Positions 55,850-64,000 of a stretch of DNA of 64,000 nt are shown here, one piece after another. Position 1 is the first letter of the stretch, and each line of letters begins with the position of its first letter. Below the pieces are notes generated by a model. That model worked only from the letters and a program-made list of their open reading frames with translations, did not search any database and was not told the origin of the DNA. Source of the stretch: Verrucomicrobiota bacterium. GTDB taxonomy: Bacteria; Verrucomicrobiota; Verrucomicrobiia; Methylacidiphilales; JBCCWR01. The translations under genes and the position numbers were made by a program. The stretch covers positions 1 through 64,000 of the forward strand of contig JBCCXA010000019.1 of the NCBI GenBank assembly GCA_039192515.1. The letters run 5' to 3'.

Positions 55850-56555
55850 CATTTGAGGCATTGAGTTGTGCTAAAACTTCAGGATCTCTCACATCTGCCC
55901 AATGGCCTTTAAGTTCGAGGCCTTTAATTTTAAGTCCATCCTGAGCCATGGATCTTATGGCATCAGTAAGTTCGTATTCGCCACGAGGCGATTTCTCTAA
56001 TGTAGCAGTGTATTTGAATAATGCTGGCTTAAACGCATAGATACCAGCATTATACCAAGGAGTAGAGACTGTTCCAGGCTTTGCTTTTTCAACCAGATCT
56101 TTCAGAAAGAAATCGTTGTTAAACACGGCTGCTCCTCCTGATTTTAAGTTTTCACCTTTCCGAACGGTAATCACACCATCATGAGTGAAAACTTCTAGTA
56201 TATTAGCGTAGTCTGTTTGATCGACTAAGATATCTCCATAGACAAGTATAAAAGGAGAATCACCAATCCACTCTTTAGCCACCTCAGGTGCTTTGCCAGT
56301 TCCATTTACAACCTCCTGCCTTCCATAATGCATGCAGACATTGAAAGAAGACCCACTACCGAAATACGCTTCAATGATCTCTGCTTGGAAGCCTGTAATA
56401 ATAAAGAAGTCTCGGATAGCTGTTTTATCCCGCAAGCCTTCTATGATATGTTGCAAAATAGGTTTCCCCCACACCTCAATCATAGGCTTAGGAACTGATT
56501 TTGTGAGCTCACGCATACGTGTACCCTTGCCAGCCGCTAGAATTAGTGCTTTCAT
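55821..56555 (-). CDS. Sugar-1-phosphate nucleotidyltransferase
   Basis: A 244-residue enzyme of the RmlA/MurU/ManC-like superfamily. The start MKALILAAGKGTRMRELTKS with KPMIEVWGKPIL is the nucleotide-binding signature. VYGDILVDQTDY has the metal-binding Asp after G-D, and PWYNAGIYAFKP is the sugar-binding block. It couples a sugar phosphate to UTP, GTP or dTTP; which one cannot be told. Members of this length include MurNAc-1-P uridylyltransferase and dTDP-glucose-type enzymes. Its end overlaps phoR by 29 bases, tail to tail. Confidence 0.85.
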   Translation of the reverse strand: MKALILAAGKGTRMRELTKSVPKPMIEVWGKPILQHIIEGLRDKTAIRDFFIITGFQAEIIEAYFGSGSSFNVCMHYGRQEVVNGTGKAPEVAKEWIGDSPFILVYGDILVDQTDYANILEVFTHDGVITVRKGENLKSGGAAVFNNDFFLKDLVEKAKPGTVSTPWYNAGIYAFKPALFKYTATLEKSPRGEYELTDAIRSMAQDGLKIKGLELKGHWADVRDPEVLAQLNASNAMPKVNETK

Positions 56556-56617
56556 CTTGGCGATAGTAATAACGAATATCGGATCAAAAATCTAATTAAA
56601 ACGAGAAGGAACCCAAT

Positions 56618-57580
56618 ATGCCCCTATACAACAATGTTGTTGAGACCATTGGAAAAACCCCATTGGTAAAACTGAATCGCGTGACTGAAGGTGTGGATGC
56701 GACCATTGCGCTTAAATGTGAATTTTTTAATCCGTTAGGCAGCGTAAAAGATCGTATCGGTGCTGCAATGATTGAAGCCGCTGAGCAGGAAGGTAGACTA
56801 AAGGCTGGAACAACCATTATTGAGCCAACTTCTGGGAATACTGGAATTGCTTTAGCTTTTGTAGCTGCCGCTAAGGGATATAAACTTATATTGACCATGC
56901 CCGAGAGTATGAGCTTAGAGCGCAGAACGCTCCTGGCTATGCTAGGTGCTGAACTCGTTTTAACACCTGCTGCTAAGGGGATGAAGGGTGCCATAGCTAA
57001 AGCTGAAGAATTGTTGGCAGAAAACGATAATTCTTGGATGCCCCAGCAATTTAAAAATCCTGCCAATCCAACTGTTCATCAGAAGACAACTGCTGAGGAG
57101 ATCTGGAAGGATACTGATGGGAAAATTGATATCCTTGTATCAGCAGTGGGAACTGGTGGAACAATCACAGGTGTCAGTGAGGTGATAAAGAAGCGCAAAT
57201 CTGACCTGGTTTCCATAGCGGTAGAGCCTGAGGATTCTCCAGTTATTTCTCAAACGAAGAATGGAGAGGAGTTAACACCCGGACCACATAAGATCCAAGG
57301 CACAGGGGCAGGTTTTGTTCCTGACAATCTTCACTTAGACATCGTTGATGAAGTAATTAAGGTATCCAACGACGCATCTTTTGAGATGGCTCGTCGTTTA
57401 GCTAAAGAAGAAGGGTTACTCGTAGGTATTTCGGCAGGTGCAAACGTGGTGGCAGCTATGGAAGTTGCAAAGAGACCTGAAAATAAAGGTAAACTCATTG
57501 TCACCATTGGCTGTTCGACAGGAGAGCGCTACTTGTCTACACCATTAGCCGAAGCCGCTAGACAAGCTGTAGGTAGTTAA
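56618..57580 (+). CDS. cysK: Cysteine synthase A (O-acetylserine sulfhydrylase)
   Basis: A 320-residue PLP enzyme that makes cysteine from O-acetylserine and sulfide. The PLP Lys is K44 in [13 protein letters not shown]. The substrate loop TSGNTG is at 71-76 and the phosphate-binding GTGGT in [25 protein letters not shown] and [14 protein letters not shown] are the C-terminal motifs. ATG 56618 has AGAAGGAA upstream. With cysH it suggests an assimilatory route from sulfate. A hairpin terminator follows. Confidence 0.96.
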   Translation: MPLYNNVVETIGKTPLVKLNRVTEGVDATIALKCEFFNPLGSVKDRIGAAMIEAAEQEGRLKAGTTIIEPTSGNTGIALAFVAAAKGYKLILTMPESMSLERRTLLAMLGAELVLTPAAKGMKGAIAKAEELLAENDNSWMPQQFKNPANPTVHQKTTAEEIWKDTDGKIDILVSAVGTGGTITGVSEVIKKRKSDLVSIAVEPEDSPVISQTKNGEELTPGPHKIQGTGAGFVPDNLHLDIVDEVIKVSNDASFEMARRLAKEEGLLVGISAGANVVAAMEVAKRPENKGKLIVTIGCSTGERYLSTPLAEAARQAVGS

Positions 57581-57604
57581 GGCTGCCGCTTACAACTCGT
57601 TAAG

Positions 57605-57632
57605 AGGCTTTACCATGAATGTTGTAGAGCCT
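57605..57632 (+). terminator. Terminator-like hairpin after cysK
   Basis: AGGCTTTAC and GTAGAGCCT pair fully over 9 bp with one T-G pair around a 10-base loop, 25 bases after the cysK stop. The T-rich stretch comes only about ten bases later (GGTTTTGTG). Confidence 0.5.
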
Positions 57633-57650
57633 TGTATGCGGTTTTGTGTC

Positions 57651-58016
57651 TCAAGATATTAGGCGAATGGCAGCAGGGTACCTGTAGCTAACACCTTTGC
57701 TGACTTGGGTGGCTGCAATTACTGTAAAGACTAATTCCAGGATGGGTATTATCCACAATAAGGGTAGACTGACAACTAGGCCGACTATGGTAATACATAT
57801 GAGCAGACATATGATCATGTAAATAACTAAGGTAATTTGAAAATTGAGCGCTTCCTTTGCTTGTTCTGCAGCAAAGGGCATGTCATCTTTTTTGATCTGC
57901 CAAATAATGAAGGGGATAACAAAATTGATCAGTGGTAAGATACTCCAGCCTAAGAGTGTTCCTAAATGAGCCGCCATAGCCCAGTAGTTTTCTTTTCGTG
58001 AAACTTCCCGATTCAT
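57651..58016 (-). CDS. DUF4870 (Tic20-like) membrane protein
   Basis: A 121-residue protein of the DUF4870 family with three to four hydrophobic segments. Typical blocks: WAMAAHLGTLLGWSILPLIN, IIWQIKKDDMPFAAEQAKEALNFQIT and the last segment ending GVSYRYPAAIRLI. The family has a Tic20-like topology and no settled function. It is convergent with cysK and follows folE2 on the minus strand. Confidence 0.88.
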   Translation of the reverse strand: MNREVSRKENYWAMAAHLGTLLGWSILPLINFVIPFIIWQIKKDDMPFAAEQAKEALNFQITLVIYMIICLLICITIVGLVVSLPLLWIIPILELVFTVIAATQVSKGVSYRYPAAIRLIS

Positions 58017-58081
58017 AGATTCAGTCTACATTTGTCAAGACATCCACTCTATTACAATTTGAAAGAAAGTTATAATATGGA

Positions 58082-58879
58082 TTACAGATGATTTTCGATC
58101 ATAGCGTAGGCCGAGTGATTATGAATGCTTTCCATATTTTCTGCTTCAACTTTATACCACGAAATATCTGGATGTTTGTTACAGCGGATCGCAATGTTAC
58201 GGACTAAGTCTTCCACAAATACTGGGTTATCGTAAGCCATCTCGGTAACGTGTTTTTCGTCAGGTCGCTTGAGGAGAGAATACAGTTCGCAGCTAGCTGA
58301 CTCTTCGACTAATGAAATAAGATCTTCTAACCAGACATGTTTATCTTCTCTCAAGAGAACTTCGAGAGTGACATAGCCTCGTTGATTGTGAGCACCTCTC
58401 TCGCTAATAGCTTTACTGCAAGGGCATAGAGTTGCTACCGGAACGGTGGTCATTAATTTAAATGCTAGTTCATCACCATGCATCTCTGCATCGAACCTAC
58501 ATATATAGTCCATAAGTCCCATCGCTCCAGTGACTGGTGCTAATTTTTCGACGAAATAAGGAAACTCTAGCTCTAGGTGGGCAGAACGAGCATCTAACTT
58601 TTGCTGTAAGGCTTTTAGAATATCAGGAATGTTTTGCACCTTTATGAGTGAACCATGCGCATTTAGCACTTCGACAAAACGTGACATGTGCGTGCCTTTG
58701 AAGTGGTGGGGTAGATCTACGGATAGAGCGATGGTGGCTACCGTATTTTGGTGTTCTCTAGCTTTATCAGCTACAGAGACAGGATGCTTAAGTCCCTTTA
58801 CACCTACCTTGTTAATCGAGATATTGCGATCATCCTGTTTGTTTTGTGTATCTTGAAGATTGTCAGAGGCTATAGACAT
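58082..58879 (-). CDS. folE2: GTP cyclohydrolase FolE2 (type IB)
   Basis: A 265-residue enzyme making dihydroneopterin triphosphate from GTP for folate and queuosine-type pathways. The metal-site Cys lies in VATLCPCSKAISERGAHNQR, with HFKGTHMSRFVEVLN and the late VEDLVRNIA. Unlike FolE1, FolE2 can use metals other than zinc and is often induced by zinc limitation. No Zur box was identified here. ATG 58879 is chosen; an upstream start at 58951 would add a hydrophobic stretch foreign to the family. Confidence 0.95.
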   Translation of the reverse strand: MSIASDNLQDTQNKQDDRNISINKVGVKGLKHPVSVADKAREHQNTVATIALSVDLPHHFKGTHMSRFVEVLNAHGSLIKVQNIPDILKALQQKLDARSAHLELEFPYFVEKLAPVTGAMGLMDYICRFDAEMHGDELAFKLMTTVPVATLCPCSKAISERGAHNQRGYVTLEVLLREDKHVWLEDLISLVEESASCELYSLLKRPDEKHVTEMAYDNPVFVEDLVRNIAIRCNKHPDISWYKVEAENMESIHNHSAYAMIENHL

Positions 58880-59005
58880 AGTTAAATAAAAATTTTGCAG
58901 ATAAAAGCCAAGAAATATATCATATTCTAATAATACTGGCAAACTTACCAATATGCCTTTGTTTCAAAGGTGTTAGTGATAACCAGAGCTTTTTTAATTA
59001 ACACG

Positions 59006-59620
59006 ATGCCAAGGAGAAAAACGACTCGTAATAAAAAACAATGGCTTCCAATGGTTGGCTGGATAATTGCTAGTTTAGTTATTCTAGCATTTTTTCTTCC
59101 TTGGGCGCGATTGGAGCCCGCTTCATTGATCGGTCATGTAAGCTCTTTAGTGGAGAAAATTGCTGAAGATGAAGAAGATGGCTTCTTACAAGACTGGGTC
59201 CTGATGCGCGAGAGGGAATGGGATCTTCTGTTTAGGTCCCCAGGTCAGGGGCTATCTGGGTTTCAATTGGTTATGACCGTAGTGGAAGAGGATATTTCCA
59301 ATCAATTAGCCAGAGCATGGATTAATATGTTGCTTGGGTCAGAGGATGCTAAATTTACTATGGGATCGATAGCATTAGCTCCCATCTTAGCGGTAGTAAT
59401 TTCTTTGGGATTGGTCTTTAATCAGGTTCCGCGTTTGTTTTATACGATTACAGCACTAGGCTGCTTGATTTATTATTTAATTTTGAGGTGGAAGCTAAAT
59501 GAATCGTTTGGTGAACGGATTATCTTACACGTCGAGCTGAGCTACGGAATATGGATTACGCTTTACGGCATGATATGTTTGACTTTGATATGTATTTTGA
59601 AGCTAATTATTAAGGATTAA
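59006..59620 (+). CDS. Hypothetical inner-membrane protein
   Basis: A 204-residue protein: basic N-terminus (MPRRKTTRNKKQ), one helix (MVGWIIASLVILAFFLPWAR), a soluble acidic loop of about 90 residues, then three helices toward the C-terminus (SIALAPILAVVISLGLVF; YTITALGCLIYYLIL; LYGMICLTLICILKLI). FLPWARLEP followed by a periplasmic loop is common in uncharacterised polytopic proteins. I recognise no family. GTG 58970 is an alternative start. It converges with tatA, two bases apart. Confidence 0.6.
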   Translation: MPRRKTTRNKKQWLPMVGWIIASLVILAFFLPWARLEPASLIGHVSSLVEKIAEDEEDGFLQDWVLMREREWDLLFRSPGQGLSGFQLVMTVVEEDISNQLARAWINMLLGSEDAKFTMGSIALAPILAVVISLGLVFNQVPRLFYTITALGCLIYYLILRWKLNESFGERIILHVELSYGIWITLYGMICLTLICILKLIIKD

Positions 59621-59622
59621 CG

Positions 59623-59892
59623 CTATCCTTTAGGCTTTTTCTGCTCATCGCCAGCCGCTTTTTCGATGCTCTTCTTAACTTCATTAGCTTCCTTGGAAAC
59701 TTCTTCCCCGGCTGTATGGAGCTCTCGGTCAAATTCGGCTTTTGCTTTGCGGAATTCACCAAGACTTTTCCCAATACCTCTTGCCAGCTCTGGGAGTCTT
59801 TTTGCACCGAAAAGAAGCAAAACAGCTAGGAAAATAAGAACAAATTCCCAGCCACCGGGCATCCCAAAAGCAAGAAACAACGAACCATTCAT
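59623..59892 (-). CDS. tatA: Twin-arginine translocase subunit TatA
   Basis: An 89-residue protein with one N-terminal helix, the Gly-Trp start (MPGGWEFVLIFLAVLLLFGA) and the FGAKRLPELARGIGKSLGEF hinge and amphipathic helix. A charged tail with Lys-rich end follows (DEQKKPKG). Length fits TatA rather than TatB. tatC is not in the window. Tat substrates may include the amidase at 42335, whose signal looks Tat-like. Confidence 0.92.
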   Translation of the reverse strand: MNGSLFLAFGMPGGWEFVLIFLAVLLLFGAKRLPELARGIGKSLGEFRKAKAEFDRELHTAGEEVSKEANEVKKSIEKAAGDEQKKPKG

Positions 59893-60234
59893 AATATTAG
59901 GGTAGCTAGGGGCTAATTTTGAAGCAATAGGAAAGTTAGCCTAGCTATTTTATTTCTATTCGGTCAAATCGCAGAAAATAAGGATTGAGGAGAGGAGCTT
60001 AAAATGTTCGGGTTTAAGGCTTAAAAATAAGCCTTGCCCGGCCGAAGTAAGTATCTTAGCATCCACAACCCTGTTTGAAAGTTTCATAAGTATGAGACGG
60101 CAGGAAATTAACACTATAATTATATATTATCTGGCCAAACAGTTTCCTGTTTAGCATTTCAAGGAAAGCGAACACCGCCGTATTCGGGTGATTGACTTGT
60201 TTATATACAGCATTCGCTTGCCTTACCGTATCTT
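59893..60234. promoter_or_regulatory. Divergent tatA-rpsA intergenic region with two hairpins
   Basis: A 340-bp leader region without a gene. Hairpin 1 (59903-59947) pairs TAGCTAGG..CTAA with TTAGCCTAGCTA, with a two-base bulge; TTTTATTT follows on the plus strand. Hairpin 2 (60009-60040) pairs CGGG and AAGGCTT with AAGCCTT and CCCG across a small internal loop. Hairpin 2 could belong to the rpsA leader, since S1 regulates its own translation in E. coli. This is inference. No convincing promoter pair was chosen. Confidence 0.45.
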
Positions 60235-61911
60235 ATGAAAAATCTTGAAGAACTACTAGCAGCTTCCCTGCAAAATTTTAAAGAAGGTAGCATTATTAAC
60301 GGCACCATTATCGAAAAGCGCCCTAAAGAAGTCGTTATCGATATTGGCTATAAGTCTGAGGGAGCTGTAGGTCTCGATGAATTTGAAGAGCCCTCTGAAG
60401 TAGAAGTTGGTCAGGAGATTGAAGTTCTTCTGGAAAAATTAGAAGACGACGAAGGCATGGTCGTCTTGTCTTACCAAAAAGCAGCTCAGAAGCAAAATTG
60501 GGATAAAATTGTGGCAGCCTTTGAGGCAGGACAAAATGTCAAGGGCCGTGTCCGAAAAGTTGTTAAGGGTGGTTTGATGTTAAATGTGGGAGTTGAGGCC
60601 TTTATGCCAGCTTCTCAAATTGATATCATGCCTCCAAAGAATCTTAAAGAGTATGAGGATCAAACTCTGGAGTGTAAGATTGTTAAGATTAATGAAGAGC
60701 GCAAGAACGTCGTTCTTTCGCGCCGTGAATTGATTGAAGCAGAGCGTGCTGAGAAACGCTCACAACTTCTTTCCAAAGTTGAGAAGGGTGTTGTCGTTAA
60801 GGGGGTGATCAAGAACATCACAGACTTTGGAGCCTTTATTGACCTAGATGGTTTGGACGGGCTTTTACACATCACGGACATCAGTTGGGGACGGATCACA
60901 CATCCATCAGAGCAGTTATCAATTGGACAAGAACTGGATGTGATGGTTTTAGAAATTGACCGCGAGAAAGAGCGTGTTTCTCTCGGGTTGAAACAACGTT
61001 TTGAGAATCCATGGGAGAAAATTGCTGAGAAATATCCTGTAACTACGGAAGTCAAAGGTAAAGTAACAAGCCTCGTTCCTTATGGTGCCTTTATAGAGCT
61101 GGAAGAGGGTGTAGAGGGACTAGTTCACGTTTCTGAGCTCTCCTGGACTAAGCGCATCGCCCGTGCTTCAGATGTTTTGGCTACAGGCGATATTGTCACT
61201 GCTGTTGTGACTGAAGTAAGCAAAGAAGACCAAAAACTTTCTTTGAGTGTTCGTCAACTGGAGTCCAATCCTTGGGATGAAATTCACATGAAATATCCTA
61301 TCGGCCGCTCAGTTAAGGGAATTATCCGTAATCTAACGGCTTACGGTGCCTTTGTTGAGTTAGAAGAAGGAATTGATGGGATGATCCATGTATCAGATCT
61401 CTCATGGACTCGTAAAATCAATCATCCTTCGGAAGTGCTTAAGAAGAATGAAGAGGTTGAAGCACAGGTCCTGGGGATCGATAAGCAGAATCAGCGCATT
61501 AGTTTGGGTGTCAAACAACTCAATGATGATCCATGGAAAGAAATTGACCAAAAATATAAGATTGGTGACCTTGTTGAAGGTAAAGTTACCAAGGTTGCTA
61601 GCTTTGGAGCTTTTGTTCAATTAGCGGATGAAATTGATGGGTTGGTTCATATTTCTCAAATCAGCGATGAACGGGTAGAGAAAGTGAAGGATGTGCTCAA
61701 TGTTGGTGATGATGTTTCTGCGAGAGTGATCAAAGTCGACAAAACAGAACGTCGCATTGGCCTTTCTATGAAGGCTGCGGATTATACTCCAGAGCAGCTA
61801 GAGAAGGAGCGCCAAGCATTAGAAAGCATGCGCGCTGGCGATATGCTTGGAACGATGAGCGAAGCTTTCGAAAAGGCAGAGGAAGAATTCCGCCCGGGAG
61901 AAGAATCTTAA
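60235..61911 (+). CDS. rpsA: 30S ribosomal protein S1
   Basis: A 558-residue protein with six S1 (OB-fold) repeats, about 17-85, 100-165, 185-255, 272-340, 359-427 and 446-512. Each repeat carries the FG-A-F-(I/V)-L pattern, for example ITDFGAFIDLDGLDGLLHIT and ASFGAFVQLADEIDGLVHIS. The full six-repeat form is that of Gram-negative bacteria and helps mRNA binding, in line with the weak Shine-Dalgarno sites seen here. The C-terminus is acidic. A strong terminator follows. Confidence 0.97.
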   Translation: MKNLEELLAASLQNFKEGSIINGTIIEKRPKEVVIDIGYKSEGAVGLDEFEEPSEVEVGQEIEVLLEKLEDDEGMVVLSYQKAAQKQNWDKIVAAFEAGQNVKGRVRKVVKGGLMLNVGVEAFMPASQIDIMPPKNLKEYEDQTLECKIVKINEERKNVVLSRRELIEAERAEKRSQLLSKVEKGVVVKGVIKNITDFGAFIDLDGLDGLLHITDISWGRITHPSEQLSIGQELDVMVLEIDREKERVSLGLKQRFENPWEKIAEKYPVTTEVKGKVTSLVPYGAFIELEEGVEGLVHVSELSWTKRIARASDVLATGDIVTAVVTEVSKEDQKLSLSVRQLESNPWDEIHMKYPIGRSVKGIIRNLTAYGAFVELEEGIDGMIHVSDLSWTRKINHPSEVLKKNEEVEAQVLGIDKQNQRISLGVKQLNDDPWKEIDQKYKIGDLVEGKVTKVASFGAFVQLADEIDGLVHISQISDERVEKVKDVLNVGDDVSARVIKVDKTERRIGLSMKAADYTPEQLEKERQALESMRAGDMLGTMSEAFEKAEEEFRPGEES

Positions 61912-61943
61912 TAGGAACTTTTTTTATTATAACTTTTTTTAAT

Positions 61944-61974
61944 AAAAGCCCGGTGGGATGCCACCGGGCTTTTA
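61944..61974 (+). terminator. Rho-independent terminator after rpsA
   Basis: AAAAGCCCGGTGG and CCACCGGGCTTTT form a perfect 13-bp stem with a GATG loop and T-run, 32 bases past the rpsA stop. Confidence 0.92.
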
Positions 61975-61997
61975 TAATTCCTTGGGGGAATTAATTG

Positions 61998-63170
61998 ATG
62001 ACTACTGCGGAAGAGCAATTAAAAATTTTAGTTTCTGGTGTGAACCAAACGCACTCAGAGGAGGCATTGTTAGAAAAGATTAAAAAGGGAAAGAAGCTCA
62101 GAGTTAAATTGGGATTTGATCCGTCTTCACCAGATTTGCATTTGGGCCATGTTGTGGTGATGGACAAAATTCGCCAGTTTCAAGAATTTGGTCATCTCGC
62201 TGTCATCATTATTGGGGATTATACGGCTATGATTGGTGATCCAACGGGTCGTTCTAAAACTCGCCCAGCGCTTGAAACGACAGAAGTAAAAGAGAACGCT
62301 AAAACCTATACAGATCAAGTTTTTAAAGTACTGAAAAAAGATCAAACGGAAATTCGTTATAATAGCGAGTGGTTTGACAAGTTTGGTTATGCGGATGTTT
62401 TAAAACTAAACGCGCAGATGACGGTCGCACAGCTTTTGGAGCGAGAGGATTTTCGCAATCGCTATGAGAATAAGCAATCTATCACCTTGACCGAATTCCA
62501 GTACCCTTTGATGCAGGGGTATGACTCAGTCATGGTGGAGTCGGATCTCGAGCTTGGGGGGAATGATCAACTTTTTAATAATTTAGTAGGGCGTGATTTG
62601 CAAAAAGCAAATGGACAAGAGCCCCAGGTCGTCATGGTATTACCTATTTTGACTGGAACGGATGGCGAAAAGAAGATGAGTAAGTCCTTGCAAAATGCTG
62701 TAGGAATTCTTGATGCTCCCCATGATATGTTTGGCAAAGTCATGTCGATTTCTGACGAAACCATGACTGAATGGCGCAAGATGCTTGGGAATGCTTATGG
62801 ACTGCCTGAGCAAGCACCAGAACATCCTATGGAAGTGAAGAAAGAATTAGCAGTTAGCATTGTCGCTAGATTCCACGGAGCAGAAGCTGGTGCGCAAGCG
62901 AGAACTGATTTTGAAACTAAGTTCTCTAAGAAAGACTTGAATGCTGCTAACTTAGAAGAGCATCAAATTTCTGAAAACCCTATCTGGATTAGCAAACTCT
63001 TACAAGAAGCTGGAGCGGTTAAAAGTAGTTCAGATGCTAGACGCTTGGTGCAACAAGGTGCTGTCAAAATTGAGGGAGAGAAAGTTACTGACTTTAAAGC
63101 AAATATTGAAGTCAAGGGTGGTGAGGTTTTACAAAGCGGTAAGAAGTTCTTCAGGAAATTAGTTGCCTAG
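61998..63170 (+). CDS. tyrS: Tyrosyl-tRNA synthetase
   Basis: A 390-residue class I synthetase. The HIGH-type motif is HLGH in FDPSSPDLHLGHVVVMDK, and the KMSKS motif is present exactly (TGTDGEKKMSKSLQNAV). GDYTAMIGDPTGRSKTRP and the tyrosine-pocket block YPLMQGYDSV follow the TyrZ-like branch. A C-terminal S4 domain (SSDARRLVQQGAVKIEGEKV) binds the tRNA. ATG 61998 follows GGGGGA; TTG 61995 is an alternative. Confidence 0.96.
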   Translation: MTTAEEQLKILVSGVNQTHSEEALLEKIKKGKKLRVKLGFDPSSPDLHLGHVVVMDKIRQFQEFGHLAVIIIGDYTAMIGDPTGRSKTRPALETTEVKENAKTYTDQVFKVLKKDQTEIRYNSEWFDKFGYADVLKLNAQMTVAQLLEREDFRNRYENKQSITLTEFQYPLMQGYDSVMVESDLELGGNDQLFNNLVGRDLQKANGQEPQVVMVLPILTGTDGEKKMSKSLQNAVGILDAPHDMFGKVMSISDETMTEWRKMLGNAYGLPEQAPEHPMEVKKELAVSIVARFHGAEAGAQARTDFETKFSKKDLNAANLEEHQISENPIWISKLLQEAGAVKSSSDARRLVQQGAVKIEGEKVTDFKANIEVKGGEVLQSGKKFFRKLVA

Positions 63171-63249
63171 GAAAATTGGAAGAGTGGCATGATAGGCAGT
63201 GTGGATTGTTTTGGCGTCTCATGCCGTCTATTTGCGCTTTCACTATTTT

Positions 63250-63708
63250 ATGAGAGCGGTTTTACAACGAGTTAGTGAAGCGAGCGTTACCATAGACGGA
63301 AAGCTTCATGCTGCTATTGGTGGCGGGCTTTTAATTCTTGTTGGTGTCACGGAAGGTGACGAGCAAGGTGATATGGATTGGCTAATAAAGAAAATATGTG
63401 GATTGCGTCTCTTTGAAAGCGAAGAGGCAAAAGGCGTCGGTGACCTCTCTCTTCTGGAAACTAAAGGTGAAGCTTTAGTCATTAGCCAGTTTACTTTATT
63501 GGCAAGCGTGAAGAAAGGGACCAAACCATCTTACCACCGTGCAGCAAAACCCAAGGAGGCTAACGAAAAATATCAAGCCTTCGTTAAGAAACTAAGTGCT
63601 GAGATAAGTCGCGAAGTTAAAACGGGTATCTTTGGTGCAGAGATGAAAGTAGCTCTTATCAATGAAGGCCCCGTTACTATTTGTTTAGACTCCAAGAATA
63701 GAGAGTAA
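63250..63708 (+). CDS. dtd: D-aminoacyl-tRNA deacylase
   Basis: A 152-residue proofreading enzyme that frees tRNA from D-amino acids. Signature blocks: MRAVLQRVSEASVTIDG at the start, VGVTEGDEQGDMDWL, the SQFTLLA motif in VISQFTLLASVKKGTKPSYH, and the C-terminal GxMxVxLxNxGPVT-type FGAEMKVALINEGPVTICLD. ATG 63250 is chosen because the family begins MRAV; the open frame upstream to 63199 is not supported. Confidence 0.96.
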   Translation: MRAVLQRVSEASVTIDGKLHAAIGGGLLILVGVTEGDEQGDMDWLIKKICGLRLFESEEAKGVGDLSLLETKGEALVISQFTLLASVKKGTKPSYHRAAKPKEANEKYQAFVKKLSAEISREVKTGIFGAEMKVALINEGPVTICLDSKNRE

Positions 63709-63712
63709 CCAT

Positions 63713-64000
63713 TTATTGAGCCTCAGCCCTGGGAGCTTCGGTCTTGATGTTATCATTGATGGATGCTTGCTCCTCAGGTGAGGGCATATGAATCACAGCA
63801 AAGTCTTGTTCGTTTCGTTTCTCTTGCCAGCCTAACCATTTTTTTATTCGATTCGTCAGTGTTTTGCGATTTGTTCGGTAAGTATAGGCTTTAAGGTCTT
63901 CTATTTCTTCCTGGCTCAAGAGGAGAAGCATGTTATCTTTTTGTTCCTCTCGAACATATTCTGAGCGGCCAACTATCTGCTTTTTCTTAAAAATCCAAAA
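63713..64000 (-). CDS. Partial gene cut by the window edge, hypothetical
   Basis: The minus-strand frame is open from the window end to its stop at 63713, about 95 residues, so the true start may lie outside. It reads QIVGRSEYVREEQKDNMLLL, then LSQEEIEDLKAYTYRTNRKT, LTNRIKKWLGWQEK and an acidic, Ala/Glu-rich tail. The middle is helical and charged, and no domain is recognised. ATG 63931 is a possible internal start. It converges with dtd, four bases apart. Confidence 0.5.
   Translation of the reverse strand, partial: FWIFKKKQIVGRSEYVREEQKDNMLLLLSQEEIEDLKAYTYRTNRKTLTNRIKKWLGWQEKRNEQDFAVIHMPSPEEQASINDNIKTEAPRAEAQ

Noticed and set aside
1..64000. CRISPR arrays, rRNA genes, prophage or integrase
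   Set aside because: No regular short repeats with spacers, no rRNA signature and no phage structural genes were found on reading.

Overview
The window looks like a chromosomal segment of a Gram-negative bacterium, most likely from the PVC superphylum (Verrucomicrobiota or Lentisphaerota). This is an inference from gene content, not a computed placement. Pointers are a modest-GC genome, a formylglycine-type sulfatase next to SMP-30 and GH99-like genes, a membrane-anchored Ser/Thr kinase, a tail-anchored FHA protein, a pseudopilin and FolE2. The order tRNA-Thr, tuf, tRNA-Trp, secE, nusG, rplKAJL, rpoBC, fusA also fits.

Layout. 1-2.4 kb is accessory: a small RHH-like ORF and a decayed IS630-type element (999-2018) with a TA duplication, inserted in a small ORF that can be rejoined across it. 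2.4-5.5 kb carries rpsO, pnp and a peroxiredoxin on the minus strand. 5.5-9.6 kb is a low-density, decaying zone. It holds a LamG surface protein, an SRP RNA gene on the minus strand with its own promoter, and a divergent LysR/SDR pair that are both pseudogenes, plus two copies of a dispersed repeat.

9.6-26.8 kb is the housekeeping core: carA, an FHA protein, then the tuf-to-rpoC block and fusA. RNA structures lie before rplL (a possible three-way junction) and between rplL and rpoB (three hairpins).

26.8-35.6 kb is metabolic and accessory: a LuxC-like acyl-CoA reductase, an SMP-30/sulfatase/GH99-like cluster, a TIM-barrel glycosidase, a methyltransferase and a broken AAA ATPase that follows a 43-nt perfect palindrome.

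35.6-43.3 kb has cysH, then thioesterase, acyl ligase and a YbbA/YbbP-like ABC system, followed by a LysM amidase. 43.3-53.6 kb has two apparent pseudoenzymes (an S41 protease relative without its catalytic dyad and an MBL-fold protein without its HxHxDH motif), plus purD, cmoA-like, NIL, queA, a pseudopilin, a kinase, rluD, a family 4 uracil-DNA glycosylase and cutA.

53.6-64 kb has phoBR with a Pho-box-like site, a sugar nucleotidyltransferase, cysK, folE2, tatA, rpsA, tyrS, dtd and a gene cut by the window edge. cysH and cysK suggest assimilatory sulfate reduction. No CRISPR array, rRNA or prophage was seen.
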